Source: JBGRQB01 sp041725875 (GTDB taxonomy: Bacteria > Bacteroidota > Ignavibacteria > Ignavibacteriales > Melioribacteraceae). Taken from it: a stretch of DNA of 14,303 bases. The DNA lies in the NCBI GenBank assembly GCA_041725875.1, contig JBGRQB010000113.1:1-14303 (forward strand). The letters are read 5' to 3'. The notes under the pieces were generated by a model. That model had not been told where the DNA came from, ran no database searches, and saw nothing but the letters and a program-made list of their open reading frames with translations. How positions within the stretch are numbered: position 1 is the stretch's first letter; every line of letters starts with the position of its first letter. This document shows, one piece after another, positions 1-7,072 of the stretch. Made by a program: the position numbers and the translations under genes.

Positions 1-786
1 CGATCTATCTGAGTTACCATAACCTACTACTTTATCTAATATTGCCTGAGCTTTTCCGGCAAGGTAATTTTCTACTTCACTTTTTACTTCATACTGCTTG
101 CCACTAATGGCATCAATAGTGTTTTCTTCAAACTGCTTTGTAAGAAGACGTCCTTGTGAATCGACAATAGTAACTTTTTCAGGACGTAAACCTTCAACAC
201 TGCTGCTTACCAGATGCGTAATAGCATTGATATTACTTTCGGAAATCATTCTTGAAGTCTTTAACGCAACAGAGGCAGTAGGATCTATTTGCTCTTGTTT
301 GAAAATCGATTTTTCAGGAAAAACAATATTTACTCTGGCGTGTTCTATTCCGCGCATCTGAACAATAGTTTTTGCAATTTCACCTTCAAGAGCACGCTTG
401 AAGTTAAGCTTTTGCATAAATTCAGACATTCCCATAGTGTTGTTATCAAACACTTCATAACCGATAAATCCGGATGAAGGAACACCTTTTGAAGCAAGTG
501 CAATTCTCACTTCGTAAATTTTGTTTTCGGGAACACTGATTGTTTGTCCGGCATCAAGTTTATATGGAATTTTCTGACCATTTAAATGATCAATAACTTT
601 AGTAGCATCATCGGATGAAATATTAGAATAAAGAATAGTGTAGCTTGGTTCGCTCATTGTCATAAACACAATTGCAAGCATAACGATCATAACGCCGAAA
701 ATTCCGCCAATCATCATACGTTGCTGCATTGACAACTTGTTAAATATACTGAATACCGCTCCTAATGGCTGTTCGTTATTTTCCAC
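1..786 (-). CDS. fliF: Flagellar MS-ring protein FliF, N-terminal half (runs off the window)
   Basis: FliF forms the inner-membrane MS ring on which the rotor, switch complex and export gate are built. The frame is open from 786 to the window edge, giving 262 codons of a protein usually about 500-570 residues long. After a short cytoplasmic N-terminus there is one hydrophobic helix (about residues 24-44). A YscJ/FliF-type periplasmic ring domain follows, with the family-typical stretch YTILYSNISSDDA (about 49-61) and IPYKLD (about 73-78). The start is GTG at 786, with AGGA about 7 nt upstream. It overlaps the fliE stop by one base (TAGTG), which points to translational coupling. The nearest in-frame ATG (codon 20) would remove part of the N-terminus, so GTG is preferred. 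The second membrane helix and the FliG-binding tail lie outside the window. Confidence 0.96.
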   Translation of the reverse strand, partial: MENNEQPLGAVFSIFNKLSMQQRMMIGGIFGVMIVMLAIVFMTMSEPSYTILYSNISSDDATKVIDHLNGQKIPYKLDAGQTISVPENKIYEVRIALASKGVPSSGFIGYEVFDNNTMGMSEFMQKLNFKRALEGEIAKTIVQMRGIEHARVNIVFPEKSIFKQEQIDPTASVALKTSRMISESNINAITHLVSSSVEGLRPEKVTIVDSQGRLLTKQFEENTIDAISGKQYEVKSEVENYLAGKAQAILDKVVGYGNSDRS

Positions 787-1076
787 TATTGCATCCTAGT
801 AATTTCTTTATACATATCGAGTGCTTTATTTCTTACCTGCATCAATAGTTCAAGACTTGTTTTTGCTTTTTGTCCAGAAACCATTACATCGTGCAGTTCA
901 ACATCGTTTGTGCCTTCTACAAAATCTGTAGTAATTTGTTTTGAATCCAACTGATCTTTATTAACATCCTTTACAAAATCAGCCATCATATCTCCAAAAG
1001 ATGAATTCTTATTTTCATTTACCTTTTGAAGTTTTTGTAAATCACTTAATCCGCTATTTATTCCGCCAATCTTCAT
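786..1076 (-). CDS. fliE: Flagellar hook-basal body protein FliE
   Basis: FliE is the small exported protein that joins the MS ring and export gate to the proximal rod. The 96-residue product has the usual FliE length and the diagnostic C-terminal block: ELHDVMVSGQKAKTSLELLMQVRNK begins about residue 60, and the protein ends in an amphipathic helix finishing KEITRMQ. A GAGAGG-type ribosome site lies just upstream, inside the end of the preceding gene, from which it is separated by one base. It directly precedes fliF, the arrangement found in most flagellar operons. Expression is probably from the sigma-54 promoter upstream of flgB. Confidence 0.93.
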   Translation of the reverse strand: MKIGGINSGLSDLQKLQKVNENKNSSFGDMMADFVKDVNKDQLDSKQITTDFVEGTNDVELHDVMVSGQKAKTSLELLMQVRNKALDMYKEITRMQ

Positions 1077-1077
1077 C

Positions 1078-1323
1078 TTAACCTCTCTTGTCGAATAATG
1101 TACCGACAGAAACTCCGTTCATTTTACCGGAATTTTGATAGAAATGATAATCAACTATCTCTTTTTTATTCTCCGGATACAGTTTTTTGAAGAAATCTTT
1201 TTCTTCATTTGTAACTTTTGCTGTTTGTTGAGCAGATGCAACCTGAGATGATCTGTTAACATTGGCAGCTCTATTAACTGTATATGGGTTATAATTTCCA
1301 ATTACATTAGTTGTAATCTTCAT
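1078..1323 (-). CDS. Unrecognised 81-residue protein encoded between flgC and fliE
   Basis: I do not recognise this family. The gene sits between flgC and fliE with gaps of 3 and 1 bases, and has a good ribosome site (GGAGA about 8 nt before the ATG). It is therefore clearly expressed as part of the basal-body operon. The product has no signal peptide, membrane segment or cysteine. The first 37 residues are rich in Asn, Ser, Gln and Ala and look disordered. A compact-looking C-terminal half follows (about 38-81: NEEKDFFKKLYPENKKEI, then HFYQNSG and GVSVGTLFDKRG). The disordered polar N-terminus recalls flagellar export substrates and chaperones, so a small exported rod component or an assembly factor is possible. 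That is inference from position only. Confidence 0.8.
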   Translation of the reverse strand: MKITTNVIGNYNPYTVNRAANVNRSSQVASAQQTAKVTNEEKDFFKKLYPENKKEIVDYHFYQNSGKMNGVSVGTLFDKRG

Positions 1324-1326
1324 AAT

Positions 1327-1821
1327 CTATATCTCCAGAGAATCTTTCGCTATTTGTTTAGAAGCATTAAAAGCTTCAAGATTTGCTTCATAACTTCTGG
1401 TTGATGCTATCATATCAACCATTTCATTAACAACATTTACATTGGGCATTTCAACATATCCGTCAGCATCAGCATCAGGATGTTCCGGCATATAAACTGT
1501 TTCGCCTACATTTTTATCTTCCATTACCTGCTGAGATAATCCGCCTTTTTTTCCGGGAGCAGCATCTACTTCATCCATTTTACTTATATGACTGTTGCTT
1601 CCTGTTTTTAATTTTAAGGCTAATTTTTCATTCTTCAACACATTGTCAAAAGAATCTTTATTTGTAATCTGTAGGAATTTTCTTTTATAAGCAGAACCAT
1701 TTTCAGTTTTGGTTGTATTCAGATTTGCAATGTTTTCAGCAATGAGATCCATTCTTTTTTTCTCGAACCCCATTCCCTTTGCACTAATATTAAACGCTTT
1801 GAAGTTAGGTGCAATTTTCAT
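1327..1821 (-). CDS. flgC: Flagellar proximal rod protein FlgC
   Basis: FlgC is one of the rod proteins exported by the flagellar type III apparatus to build the periplasmic drive shaft. The 164-residue product has both rod-family signatures. The N-terminal heptad helix contains MDLIAENIANLNTT (about residues 24-37). The C-terminal block contains GYVEMPNVNVVNEMVDMI (about 121-138) followed by STRSYEANLEAFN. The middle (about 75-115), charged and Gly/Asp-rich, makes it somewhat longer than the usual 135-150 residues. The ATG overlaps the flgB stop (TAATG), and a strong AGGAGG lies 8 nt upstream. Second gene of the sigma-54-headed operon. Confidence 0.95.
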   Translation of the reverse strand: MKIAPNFKAFNISAKGMGFEKKRMDLIAENIANLNTTKTENGSAYKRKFLQITNKDSFDNVLKNEKLALKLKTGSNSHISKMDEVDAAPGKKGGLSQQVMEDKNVGETVYMPEHPDADADGYVEMPNVNVVNEMVDMIASTRSYEANLEAFNASKQIAKDSLEI

Positions 1822-2210
1822 TATCTGCCTCCTCTAATAACGCTTTGTAAAGTCTGAAAATGCCCGTTTATCTTTTTTGCCCCGAATTTAAACATCAATG
1901 TATTTTGTGCCATTTCCGCCATTTCGCGGTTTACATCAACATTATTAAACCCGGAAGTTTTTTCATCAGAATTATCTTTGGTATTAACCATATTGCCGGC
2001 ACTTTGATCGGCAGCTTTCAGAGGAATATGTTTCGGATCAGTAGTTTTAACGTTAGAAGAAATTTCCTGTGACAATACATCCTCAAATTTTATATCTTCA
2101 CGACGGTAATTAAGTGTACCAACATTCGCAATATTTTTTGAAATAACTTTTTGTTTTGCGACCGTGAAATCTAATAATTTTTCTAATACTTTAATATTAC
2201 TTACTGACAT
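1821..2210 (-). CDS. flgB: Flagellar proximal rod protein FlgB
   Basis: FlgB is a proximal rod subunit acting with FlgC, FlgF and FliE. The product, 129 residues from the chosen start, carries the rod-family N-terminal motif KVISKNIANVGTLNYRR (about 21-37) and the C-terminal VDVNREMAEMAQNTLMF (about 91-107). Two ATGs are possible, at 2219 and 2210. The AAGGA ribosome site is only 3 nt from the first but 8 nt from the second, so the second (MSVSN) is preferred. The earlier start would add only MYV. It is the first gene of the basal-body operon, and a sigma-54 promoter ends about 30 bp upstream. Confidence 0.94.
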   Translation of the reverse strand: MSVSNIKVLEKLLDFTVAKQKVISKNIANVGTLNYRREDIKFEDVLSQEISSNVKTTDPKHIPLKAADQSAGNMVNTKDNSDEKTSGFNNVDVNREMAEMAQNTLMFKFGAKKINGHFQTLQSVIRGGR

Positions 2211-2241
2211 AACATACATCCTTTTTCAACAGGAACGTATT

Positions 2242-2257
2242 TGCAAAAGTAATGCCA
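2242..2257 (-). promoter_or_regulatory. Sigma-54 (RpoN) promoter of the flgB operon
   Basis: Reading on the minus strand, the site is TGGCAT, TACTT, then TTGCA. It matches the -24/-12 consensus TGGCAYRNNNNTTGCW at every defined base except the single R position (T here), with the invariant GG and GC dinucleotides at the correct spacing. Transcription would begin about 12 bases past the GC, near 2231, giving a leader of roughly 20 nt before flgB. The site is intergenic, is correctly oriented, and is paired in this window with a sigma-54 activator gene. Confidence 0.88.
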
Positions 2258-2293
2258 GTAATTAATTGGTGATAAACTTGAAAAAATGGAATG

Positions 2294-2321
2294 AAAAAAA
2301 TCTTAAATGGCTAAATTTAGA
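2294..2321 (-). terminator. Probable weak intrinsic terminator of the che operon
   Basis: Just after the stop codon of the last che-operon gene, the minus-strand RNA can form an AT-rich hairpin (TCTAAAT pairing with ATTTAAGA, one bulged base). A run of seven U follows, with another U run shortly after. The stem is weak, so some read-through into the flgB operon is possible. The position between two operons with separate promoters supports the call. Confidence 0.4.
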
Positions 2322-2331
2322 CACCTGCAAA

Positions 2332-2583
2332 TTATTCGTCAGAGTAATCTAAAATTACAGACTTTGTTTCGCCGCAGCTGCAAATAAACTTAATTTCTTT
2401 AATGTTATCATTTTCATCTTTTTTCAGAACGACTTTTACGCTATCGTGACTTTCTTCTTCAACTGAAATTTTCGACAATCCGGCAATGTTAGCCGCTTCC
2501 GATTTTATAACATTGCCTTTTCTGTCGGTTTGACGATATGATATCTCTCTATAGGTATAATCTTTAAATTCTTCTTCTTTCAT
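2332..2583 (-). CDS. Unrecognised 83-residue acidic protein with a CxC motif, after cheB
   Basis: I do not recognise this family. It follows cheB by 2 bases without a convincing ribosome site of its own (the ATG sits just after the cheB stop), suggesting coupled translation. The product is small, charged and soluble, with no signal peptide or membrane helix. Its C-terminal part is predicted as beta strands: VKVVLKK, then IKEIKFICSCGETKSVILDY (about 62-80). The only two cysteines form a CxCG pair (68 and 70) in the turn of what looks like a beta hairpin. This could be half of a zinc site shared between two subunits, but one pair alone does not establish metal binding. Position at the end of the che operon suggests a role linked to CheB or signalling. 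Confidence 0.78.
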   Translation of the reverse strand: MKEEEFKDYTYREISYRQTDRKGNVIKSEAANIAGLSKISVEEESHDSVKVVLKKDENDNIKEIKFICSCGETKSVILDYSDE

Positions 2584-2585
2584 AA

Positions 2586-3659
2586 CTACATTGCATCATT
2601 TATAACTTTTGCAATATTGTCTAAAGGTGCAATAACGTCTGCAAGATCAGCATCTACGATAGCTCTCGGCATTCCGTACACAACACAAGACTCTTCATCC
2701 TGCGCCATTGCGTACCCGCCAAGTCCTTTAAGCTTTTTAACTCCTTCAAGTCCGTCTCTACCCATTCCGGTCATAATAACACCCATAGTGTTTTTACCAT
2801 AAACATCTAAAACCGAATCCATCATAATATCAACTGATGGTCTGTGAAGAGTTGATGAAGGTTCAGGATCTATCTTTATACTATATTCTCCTTTAAGGGA
2901 TTTTTTCAATGTCATATGAAATCCTCCGGGAGCGATATAAGCGGTTCCACCTTTAACAATTTCGCCATCTTCTGCTTCTTTAACAGTAATTTTACTCAAA
3001 CTGTTTAGTCTGTCAGCCAATGACTTTGTAAATTTAGGGGGCATATGCTGAACAATAAACATCGGAACTTTCATATCAAGATTTAAATTTGGTATAACTT
3101 TTTGAAGTGAAAGTGGTCCACCAGTAGAAATACCCAGTGCAATTGCTTTATAATTCATTCTTGGCAAAGAGGTTTTCTGAGTTGCTCTTGCCTTAACCGG
3201 AGTTTTACTTTTTGTAACTCCCTGAATACGGCTAAGTCTTTTTCTAAGAAAACGCTGTTTAACAAGTGCTTTAACTTTTCTGATAAGATCTTCTTTTATC
3301 TTAACAATATTAACACTAACAAAAGACATCTCTTTTGGAATAAAATCTACTGCACCAAGTTCAAGCGCTTTTATAGTAGAATCCGCACCCTCGGTGGTAA
3401 GAGAACTTACCATAATTACAGAGGTCGGGCAATCCTTCATGATTTTTTCGAGAGCTGTCAAACCATCCATTCTTGGCATCTCGATATCAAGAGTAATTAC
3501 GTCTGGTTTAAATTTCTGGGCCATTTCATAGCCTTCCAGACCGTCTTTTGCGGTACCGATAATTTCGATATCAGGATCTGATCCCAACATAAGAGAAATT
3601 GATTTTCTCATAAATGCGGAATCATCAACTATCAGAGCTTTAATTTTATTGTTCGTCAT
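2586..3659 (-). CDS. cheB: Chemotaxis protein-glutamate methylesterase CheB
   Basis: CheB removes methyl groups from, and deamidates, chemoreceptor glutamates. It opposes CheR and gives adaptation after phosphorylation by CheA. The 357-residue protein is full length. Its N-terminal receiver domain (about 1-125) has the acidic pair VDDS (12-13), phospho-acceptor Asp58 (TLDIEMP) and Lys109. A basic linker (about 126-168) follows. The C-terminal esterase domain has the catalytic triad in place: Ser178 in GISTGG, His205 in QHMP and Asp302 in GMGRDG. Its start overlaps the cheA stop as ATGA, so the two are translationally coupled. Confidence 0.97.
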   Translation of the reverse strand: MTNNKIKALIVDDSAFMRKSISLMLGSDPDIEIIGTAKDGLEGYEMAQKFKPDVITLDIEMPRMDGLTALEKIMKDCPTSVIMVSSLTTEGADSTIKALELGAVDFIPKEMSFVSVNIVKIKEDLIRKVKALVKQRFLRKRLSRIQGVTKSKTPVKARATQKTSLPRMNYKAIALGISTGGPLSLQKVIPNLNLDMKVPMFIVQHMPPKFTKSLADRLNSLSKITVKEAEDGEIVKGGTAYIAPGGFHMTLKKSLKGEYSIKIDPEPSSTLHRPSVDIMMDSVLDVYGKNTMGVIMTGMGRDGLEGVKKLKGLGGYAMAQDEESCVVYGMPRAIVDADLADVIAPLDNIAKVINDAM

Positions 3660-5485
3660 TTATCCGTTATTTTATTTACTAATTCAGCAATATCTGCAAT
3701 CATTACAACTTTACCGTCACCCATAATTGTAGAACCGGCAATACCTTCAACATTACCAAGATAATTACCTAGTGATTTAATTACCACTTCTTTTTGACCA
3801 AGAAGATCATCTACTTTGAGTCCGAATTTCTTTTCAGCAATGCCAACAACTACTATATATTGCTGATCATCATCTTTTTCAATAACAGGTTTATGATAAA
3901 GTAACTGGGCAATATTAAGAAGCGGAAGAACCGTATCTCGCAACTTTATAACTTCATTTTGATTAACTGAAGAAATTGCATCTTTTGAAACACGTACAAT
4001 TTCAATAACGGAGTTAAGAGGAATAACTACAATTTCTCCGTCAACATTAACAAGAAGTCCGTGAATAATTGCAAGAGTAAGAGGTAATTTAATTATCATT
4101 TTGGTTCCCTGACCAACTTCCGATTCGATATTAATTATACCTCTTAATTTTGTTACATTAGTTTTTACCACGTCCATACCAACACCGCGGCCGGAAACAT
4201 TTGTAACTTTTTCGGCAGTTGAAAATCCGGGTGAAAATATTAAATTAAATACTTCCTGTTTGCTTAGTTCTTTTGCTTTCTCAGCAGATACAATGCCCTT
4301 ACTGATTGCTTTTTCTTTTATTTTTTCAGGGTCAATTCCCTTTCCATCATCTTCGATGGTTATGATTATATTATTACCTTCGTGTTCAGCCGAAAGTGTA
4401 ATAGTTCCTTTTTCATTTTTTCCTGCCTTAACACGATCTTCAGGAGCTTCAACTCCGTGATCGGCAGAATTTCTTACAAGGTGAACAAGAGGATCATTAA
4501 TTTCTTCAATCAGAGTTTTATCAAGCTCTGTTTCTTCACCTTTAATAATCAGCTGGATTTTCTTTCCTGCATCCTTGGCTAAATCTCTAACTACACGTGG
4601 GAAACGATTAAAAACTTTTCCGATTCTAACCATTCTGGTTTTCATTACAGCAAGCTGTAATTCAGTAGTCATAAGATCAATTTGTCGGGTTGCATCAGAT
4701 AAAGATCTGGCCAGTTTTGTACCTTCGTACTCAATATTGGCTTCAGTATTAATCTGCGCAAGCATATTTCGACCAAGCACAAGTTCAGAAACAAAATTTA
4801 ACAAATCATCCAGACGTTCAACATCCACACGAATTGTGTTTTCACCTTTTTTAGCAGTAACTGCCTGAATAGGATCTTTTTTAGGTTGCTCAACTATCTG
4901 TTTAGGTTTTGGAATTTCAATTTGTTCTATTTCAGGTTCGGCAACAGGTTGTTCAACCGGAGCAGGCGGAGCCTGTACTTCTTCAGCCGGTTTTACTTCC
5001 GGTTCAGGAGTTGCTTCTTGTTTTGGTTCTTCTACAACAGGAGCTTTTGCAGCCGGAGCAGGAGCAGAACCATCTAAAACACTTTGAAGCTGAGCAATAA
5101 CACCTTCAGCATCATAATCTTCATTTTTGTTGGATTCAATTACTTCAACAAGTTCACCAATTGAATCATAAGCTTTGAGGATAGCATCCATAATTGCTTC
5201 ATTAATCCTCATTTCGCCTTTACGCAACTTATTTAATATATCTTCGCCATTGTGGGTAATTTTCTGAAGTTTTACTAGTCCAAGAAAACCTGCAGTACCC
5301 TTTATGGTATGAAACGATCTGAAAATTTTATTTAATAAGTCAGAATCGTCTGGGCTGTTTTCCAATTCTACTAAATCTAAGTCAAGTTGCTCAAGAATTT
5401 CCTTGGTTTCAACAAGAAAACTTTCGAAAATCTCTTGCATATCCGGATCATTTAATAAAGAATAATCGATTGTTTCCTCCAGCAA
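3656..5485 (-). CDS. cheA: Chemotaxis sensor histidine kinase CheA, lacking the P2 domain
   Basis: CheA autophosphorylates in response to receptor arrays and passes phosphate to CheY and CheB. Domains in order: P1/Hpt (about 15-110) with phospho-His59 in SFHTIKGTAGFLG; a Pro/Glu/Ala-rich linker (about 140-215) instead of a P2 domain; P3 dimerisation (about 216-285); P4 ATPase (about 290-468) with the N-box HLVRNSADHG, G1 EDDGKGI and G2 GRGVGMD; P5 CheW-like (about 470-609). The start is uncertain. The listed start is TTG, immediately after the cheZ stop, with no purine-rich site before it. The strong GGAGGA lies inside the first codons, 5 nt before ATC (codon 6). The first in-frame ATG is codon 16 (MQEIFESFL). 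The stop overlaps cheB (ATGA). Confidence 0.95.
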   Translation of the reverse strand: MLEETIDYSLLNDPDMQEIFESFLVETKEILEQLDLDLVELENSPDDSDLLNKIFRSFHTIKGTAGFLGLVKLQKITHNGEDILNKLRKGEMRINEAIMDAILKAYDSIGELVEVIESNKNEDYDAEGVIAQLQSVLDGSAPAPAAKAPVVEEPKQEATPEPEVKPAEEVQAPPAPVEQPVAEPEIEQIEIPKPKQIVEQPKKDPIQAVTAKKGENTIRVDVERLDDLLNFVSELVLGRNMLAQINTEANIEYEGTKLARSLSDATRQIDLMTTELQLAVMKTRMVRIGKVFNRFPRVVRDLAKDAGKKIQLIIKGEETELDKTLIEEINDPLVHLVRNSADHGVEAPEDRVKAGKNEKGTITLSAEHEGNNIIITIEDDGKGIDPEKIKEKAISKGIVSAEKAKELSKQEVFNLIFSPGFSTAEKVTNVSGRGVGMDVVKTNVTKLRGIINIESEVGQGTKMIIKLPLTLAIIHGLLVNVDGEIVVIPLNSVIEIVRVSKDAISSVNQNEVIKLRDTVLPLLNIAQLLYHKPVIEKDDDQQYIVVVGIAEKKFGLKVDDLLGQKEVVIKSLGNYLGNVEGIAGSTIMGDGKVVMIADIAELVNKITDK

Positions 5486-6289
5486 TTATGAAAACAATTT
5501 ATCAATTTCATCTTGGGACGCACTTTTTTTAGAATCATCAATTAATGAATCTACATCATCCTGTGAAACGTTTTGATTTTGGTTTTGATTATCTATAATT
5601 TCATCTACTTTATTTTGTTTTCCCTCTTTATCAGTATACGAAGCATTAGGATCAAATACAATTCCGGTTTTTTCATCCTGGAGTACCTGAACCTGCTCAT
5701 TAATATTTGTTTTGTCAATTTGATTGATAAGAGAGTTTAATCTACCTTGAACTGAAGAGATCAGGTGATTTACAGAAGCAAGCTGCTGAGCTGTAATATC
5801 TTGAACCTGCAGTGAAAGGGTAATGTTGAAAATATCGTCGTTAATATTTCCTAGTTCACTGAAAATTGTTTCAAACTTCGAGCTTTCGTCGAATTCCATA
5901 AATTCGTCGATAATAGCAAGAGCATCATCATTTCCAGTTAACATTTCTTTTAGTTTTTGAATCAGAGCTTTTTTCTTACCAATTTTATCAGAAATTTCTT
6001 TTGAGCAACCTTCAATTGCCATAAGCTTGTTAGAAATTTCATCTACCTTATCAAGAATTTCAGTTGTAGCAAGCTCAGTTGCGCTTGTTACATTCTCAAT
6101 ACGGTCTGTTCCCTGCTTCATCTGATTTGTACTATCTTCGATAGACAGGTTAATGTTCTCCAACATTGGAGTCATTTCCTGCATAAACTCAATCAATGAT
6201 TGTATAATAGGAACAATTTTTTCTGCAAATTGGAATATATTTTTTAAATCATTAAGTTTTGTAAAAATCTCAGACATATTCTTAGTCAT
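5486..6289 (-). CDS. cheZ: CheZ-like phospho-CheY phosphatase with two FliM-like tail motifs
   Basis: CheZ dephosphorylates CheY-P to end the motor signal. The 267-residue protein is almost wholly helical. A long heptad-rich coiled region (about 5-115) leads into the signature helix SLQVQDITAQQLASVNHLI (from about 159). There Asp164 and Gln168 match the D-x-x-x-Q catalytic pair (Asp143/Gln147) of E. coli CheZ. A disordered Asn/Gln-rich tail follows. It ends with VSQDDVDSLI (241-250) and ASQDEIDKLF (257-266), both resembling the CheY-binding peptide at the N-terminus of FliM. In E. coli CheZ the C-terminal peptide likewise binds CheY. The start is the ATG with GAG 6 nt upstream; an internal Met5 is possible. 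The stop codon directly abuts the annotated cheA TTG. Confidence 0.85.
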   Translation of the reverse strand: MTKNMSEIFTKLNDLKNIFQFAEKIVPIIQSLIEFMQEMTPMLENINLSIEDSTNQMKQGTDRIENVTSATELATTEILDKVDEISNKLMAIEGCSKEISDKIGKKKALIQKLKEMLTGNDDALAIIDEFMEFDESSKFETIFSELGNINDDIFNITLSLQVQDITAQQLASVNHLISSVQGRLNSLINQIDKTNINEQVQVLQDEKTGIVFDPNASYTDKEGKQNKVDEIIDNQNQNQNVSQDDVDSLIDDSKKSASQDEIDKLFS

Positions 6290-6302
6290 AAAAATCTCGC
6301 TT

Positions 6303-6683
6303 CTAATTCAAATTAGCTAAAATCTGATCGATTTTTTCTTTTAGTATTTGAGGTGTAAATGGTTTTACAACATAATTAGAAACTTTTGCCTGTAGCGCTT
6401 CAACTATATCTTCTTTTACACCACGTGTAGTAACCATTAAAATTGGAATAGCTGGTCTGTCGGAACCACTTCTAATTGCTTTAACTAATTCCAAACCAGA
6501 CATATTTGGCATATTCCAGTCAGTAATAATAAAAGATATTGATTGATCGCCAGTTAGTTTGGCAAGGGCATCTTTTCCATCAACAGCTTCAGTATAATTT
6601 GAATATCCGAGACTTTTTAGTGAATTAACAACAATTCTTCTCATTGTAACGGAGTCATCGATAACTAAAAAATTTAAATCCAT
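6303..6683 (-). CDS. cheY: Chemotaxis response regulator CheY (motor-type)
   Basis: This single-domain receiver protein is phosphorylated by CheA and binds the flagellar switch. Numbering from the chosen start (126 residues), the acidic pair is Asp9/Asp10, the phospho-acceptor Asp55 lies in ITDWNMPNMSG, the switch Thr is Thr85, the aromatic switch Tyr is Tyr104 and the Lys is Lys107 (YVVKPF). The DWNMPNM block and YVVKPFT match enterobacterial CheY closely, so of the two CheY proteins here this looks the more likely motor-binding one. Two adjacent ATGs (6686, 6683) are possible. The AGGAG site is better spaced for the second, which gives MDLNFLVIDDS. Confidence 0.93.
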   Translation of the reverse strand: MDLNFLVIDDSVTMRRIVVNSLKSLGYSNYTEAVDGKDALAKLTGDQSISFIITDWNMPNMSGLELVKAIRSGSDRPAIPILMVTTRGVKEDIVEALQAKVSNYVVKPFTPQILKEKIDQILANLN

Positions 6684-6699
6684 CATTCTCCTCTTCTAT

Positions 6700-7065
6700 T
6701 TAACTTAAATATTTTGCAACTTCATATTGAATTCTCTTAGGATCGAACGGTTTTACCAGATAAGAATTAGCGCCACAGCTCATTCCTTTTTCAATCTCTT
6801 CGCTACTTGATAAAGAAGAAAGAATAATAATTGGTAAATCCCTGTACTCTTCTGTTTGTCTAACAGCCATTATTAATTCAAATCCATCCATATTTGGCAT
6901 ATTGAGGTCAGTTATCAACAAATCAATTTTGTGTTCCGGAATTTTTTCCAGAGCTTCCATTCCATCAACGGCTGAAATAACTTCTAATCCCTGCATTGTT
7001 AGAGAAAATGCCACAAATTTTCTGATGGTTGGAGAGTCGTCAGCAATTAATACAACTTTTTTCAT
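6700..7065 (-). CDS. cheY: Second CheY-like single-domain response regulator
   Basis: This 121-residue receiver-only protein has all phosphorylation residues: acidic pair Asp9/Asp10, phospho-acceptor Asp53 (ITDLNMPNMDG), Ser83 in the Thr/Ser switch position, Tyr102 and Lys105 (YLVKPF). It is clearly diverged from its neighbour: Leu for the Trp after the acceptor Asp, and Ser for Thr at the switch. It has no output domain. In systems with several CheY proteins, one often drives the motor while the other acts as a phosphate sink or signals to another target. Which role this one has cannot be told from sequence. An AAGGAG that overlaps the cheR stop serves it, 7 bases downstream of cheR. Confidence 0.92.
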   Translation of the reverse strand: MKKVVLIADDSPTIRKFVAFSLTMQGLEVISAVDGMEALEKIPEHKIDLLITDLNMPNMDGFELIMAVRQTEEYRDLPIIILSSLSSSEEIEKGMSCGANSYLVKPFDPKRIQYEVAKYLS

Positions 7066-7072
7066 TTATCTC

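Noticed and set aside
98..477. Plus-strand open frames at 98-361 and 289-477
   Set aside because: They lie antisense to fliF, whose protein matches its family throughout; no plausible product or ribosome site.
4260..5100. A cluster of plus-strand open frames opposite cheA, including low-complexity Arg/Phe- and Gln/Leu-rich products
   Set aside because: They are shadows of cheA; the odd composition comes from the antisense of its Pro/Glu/Ala-rich linker.
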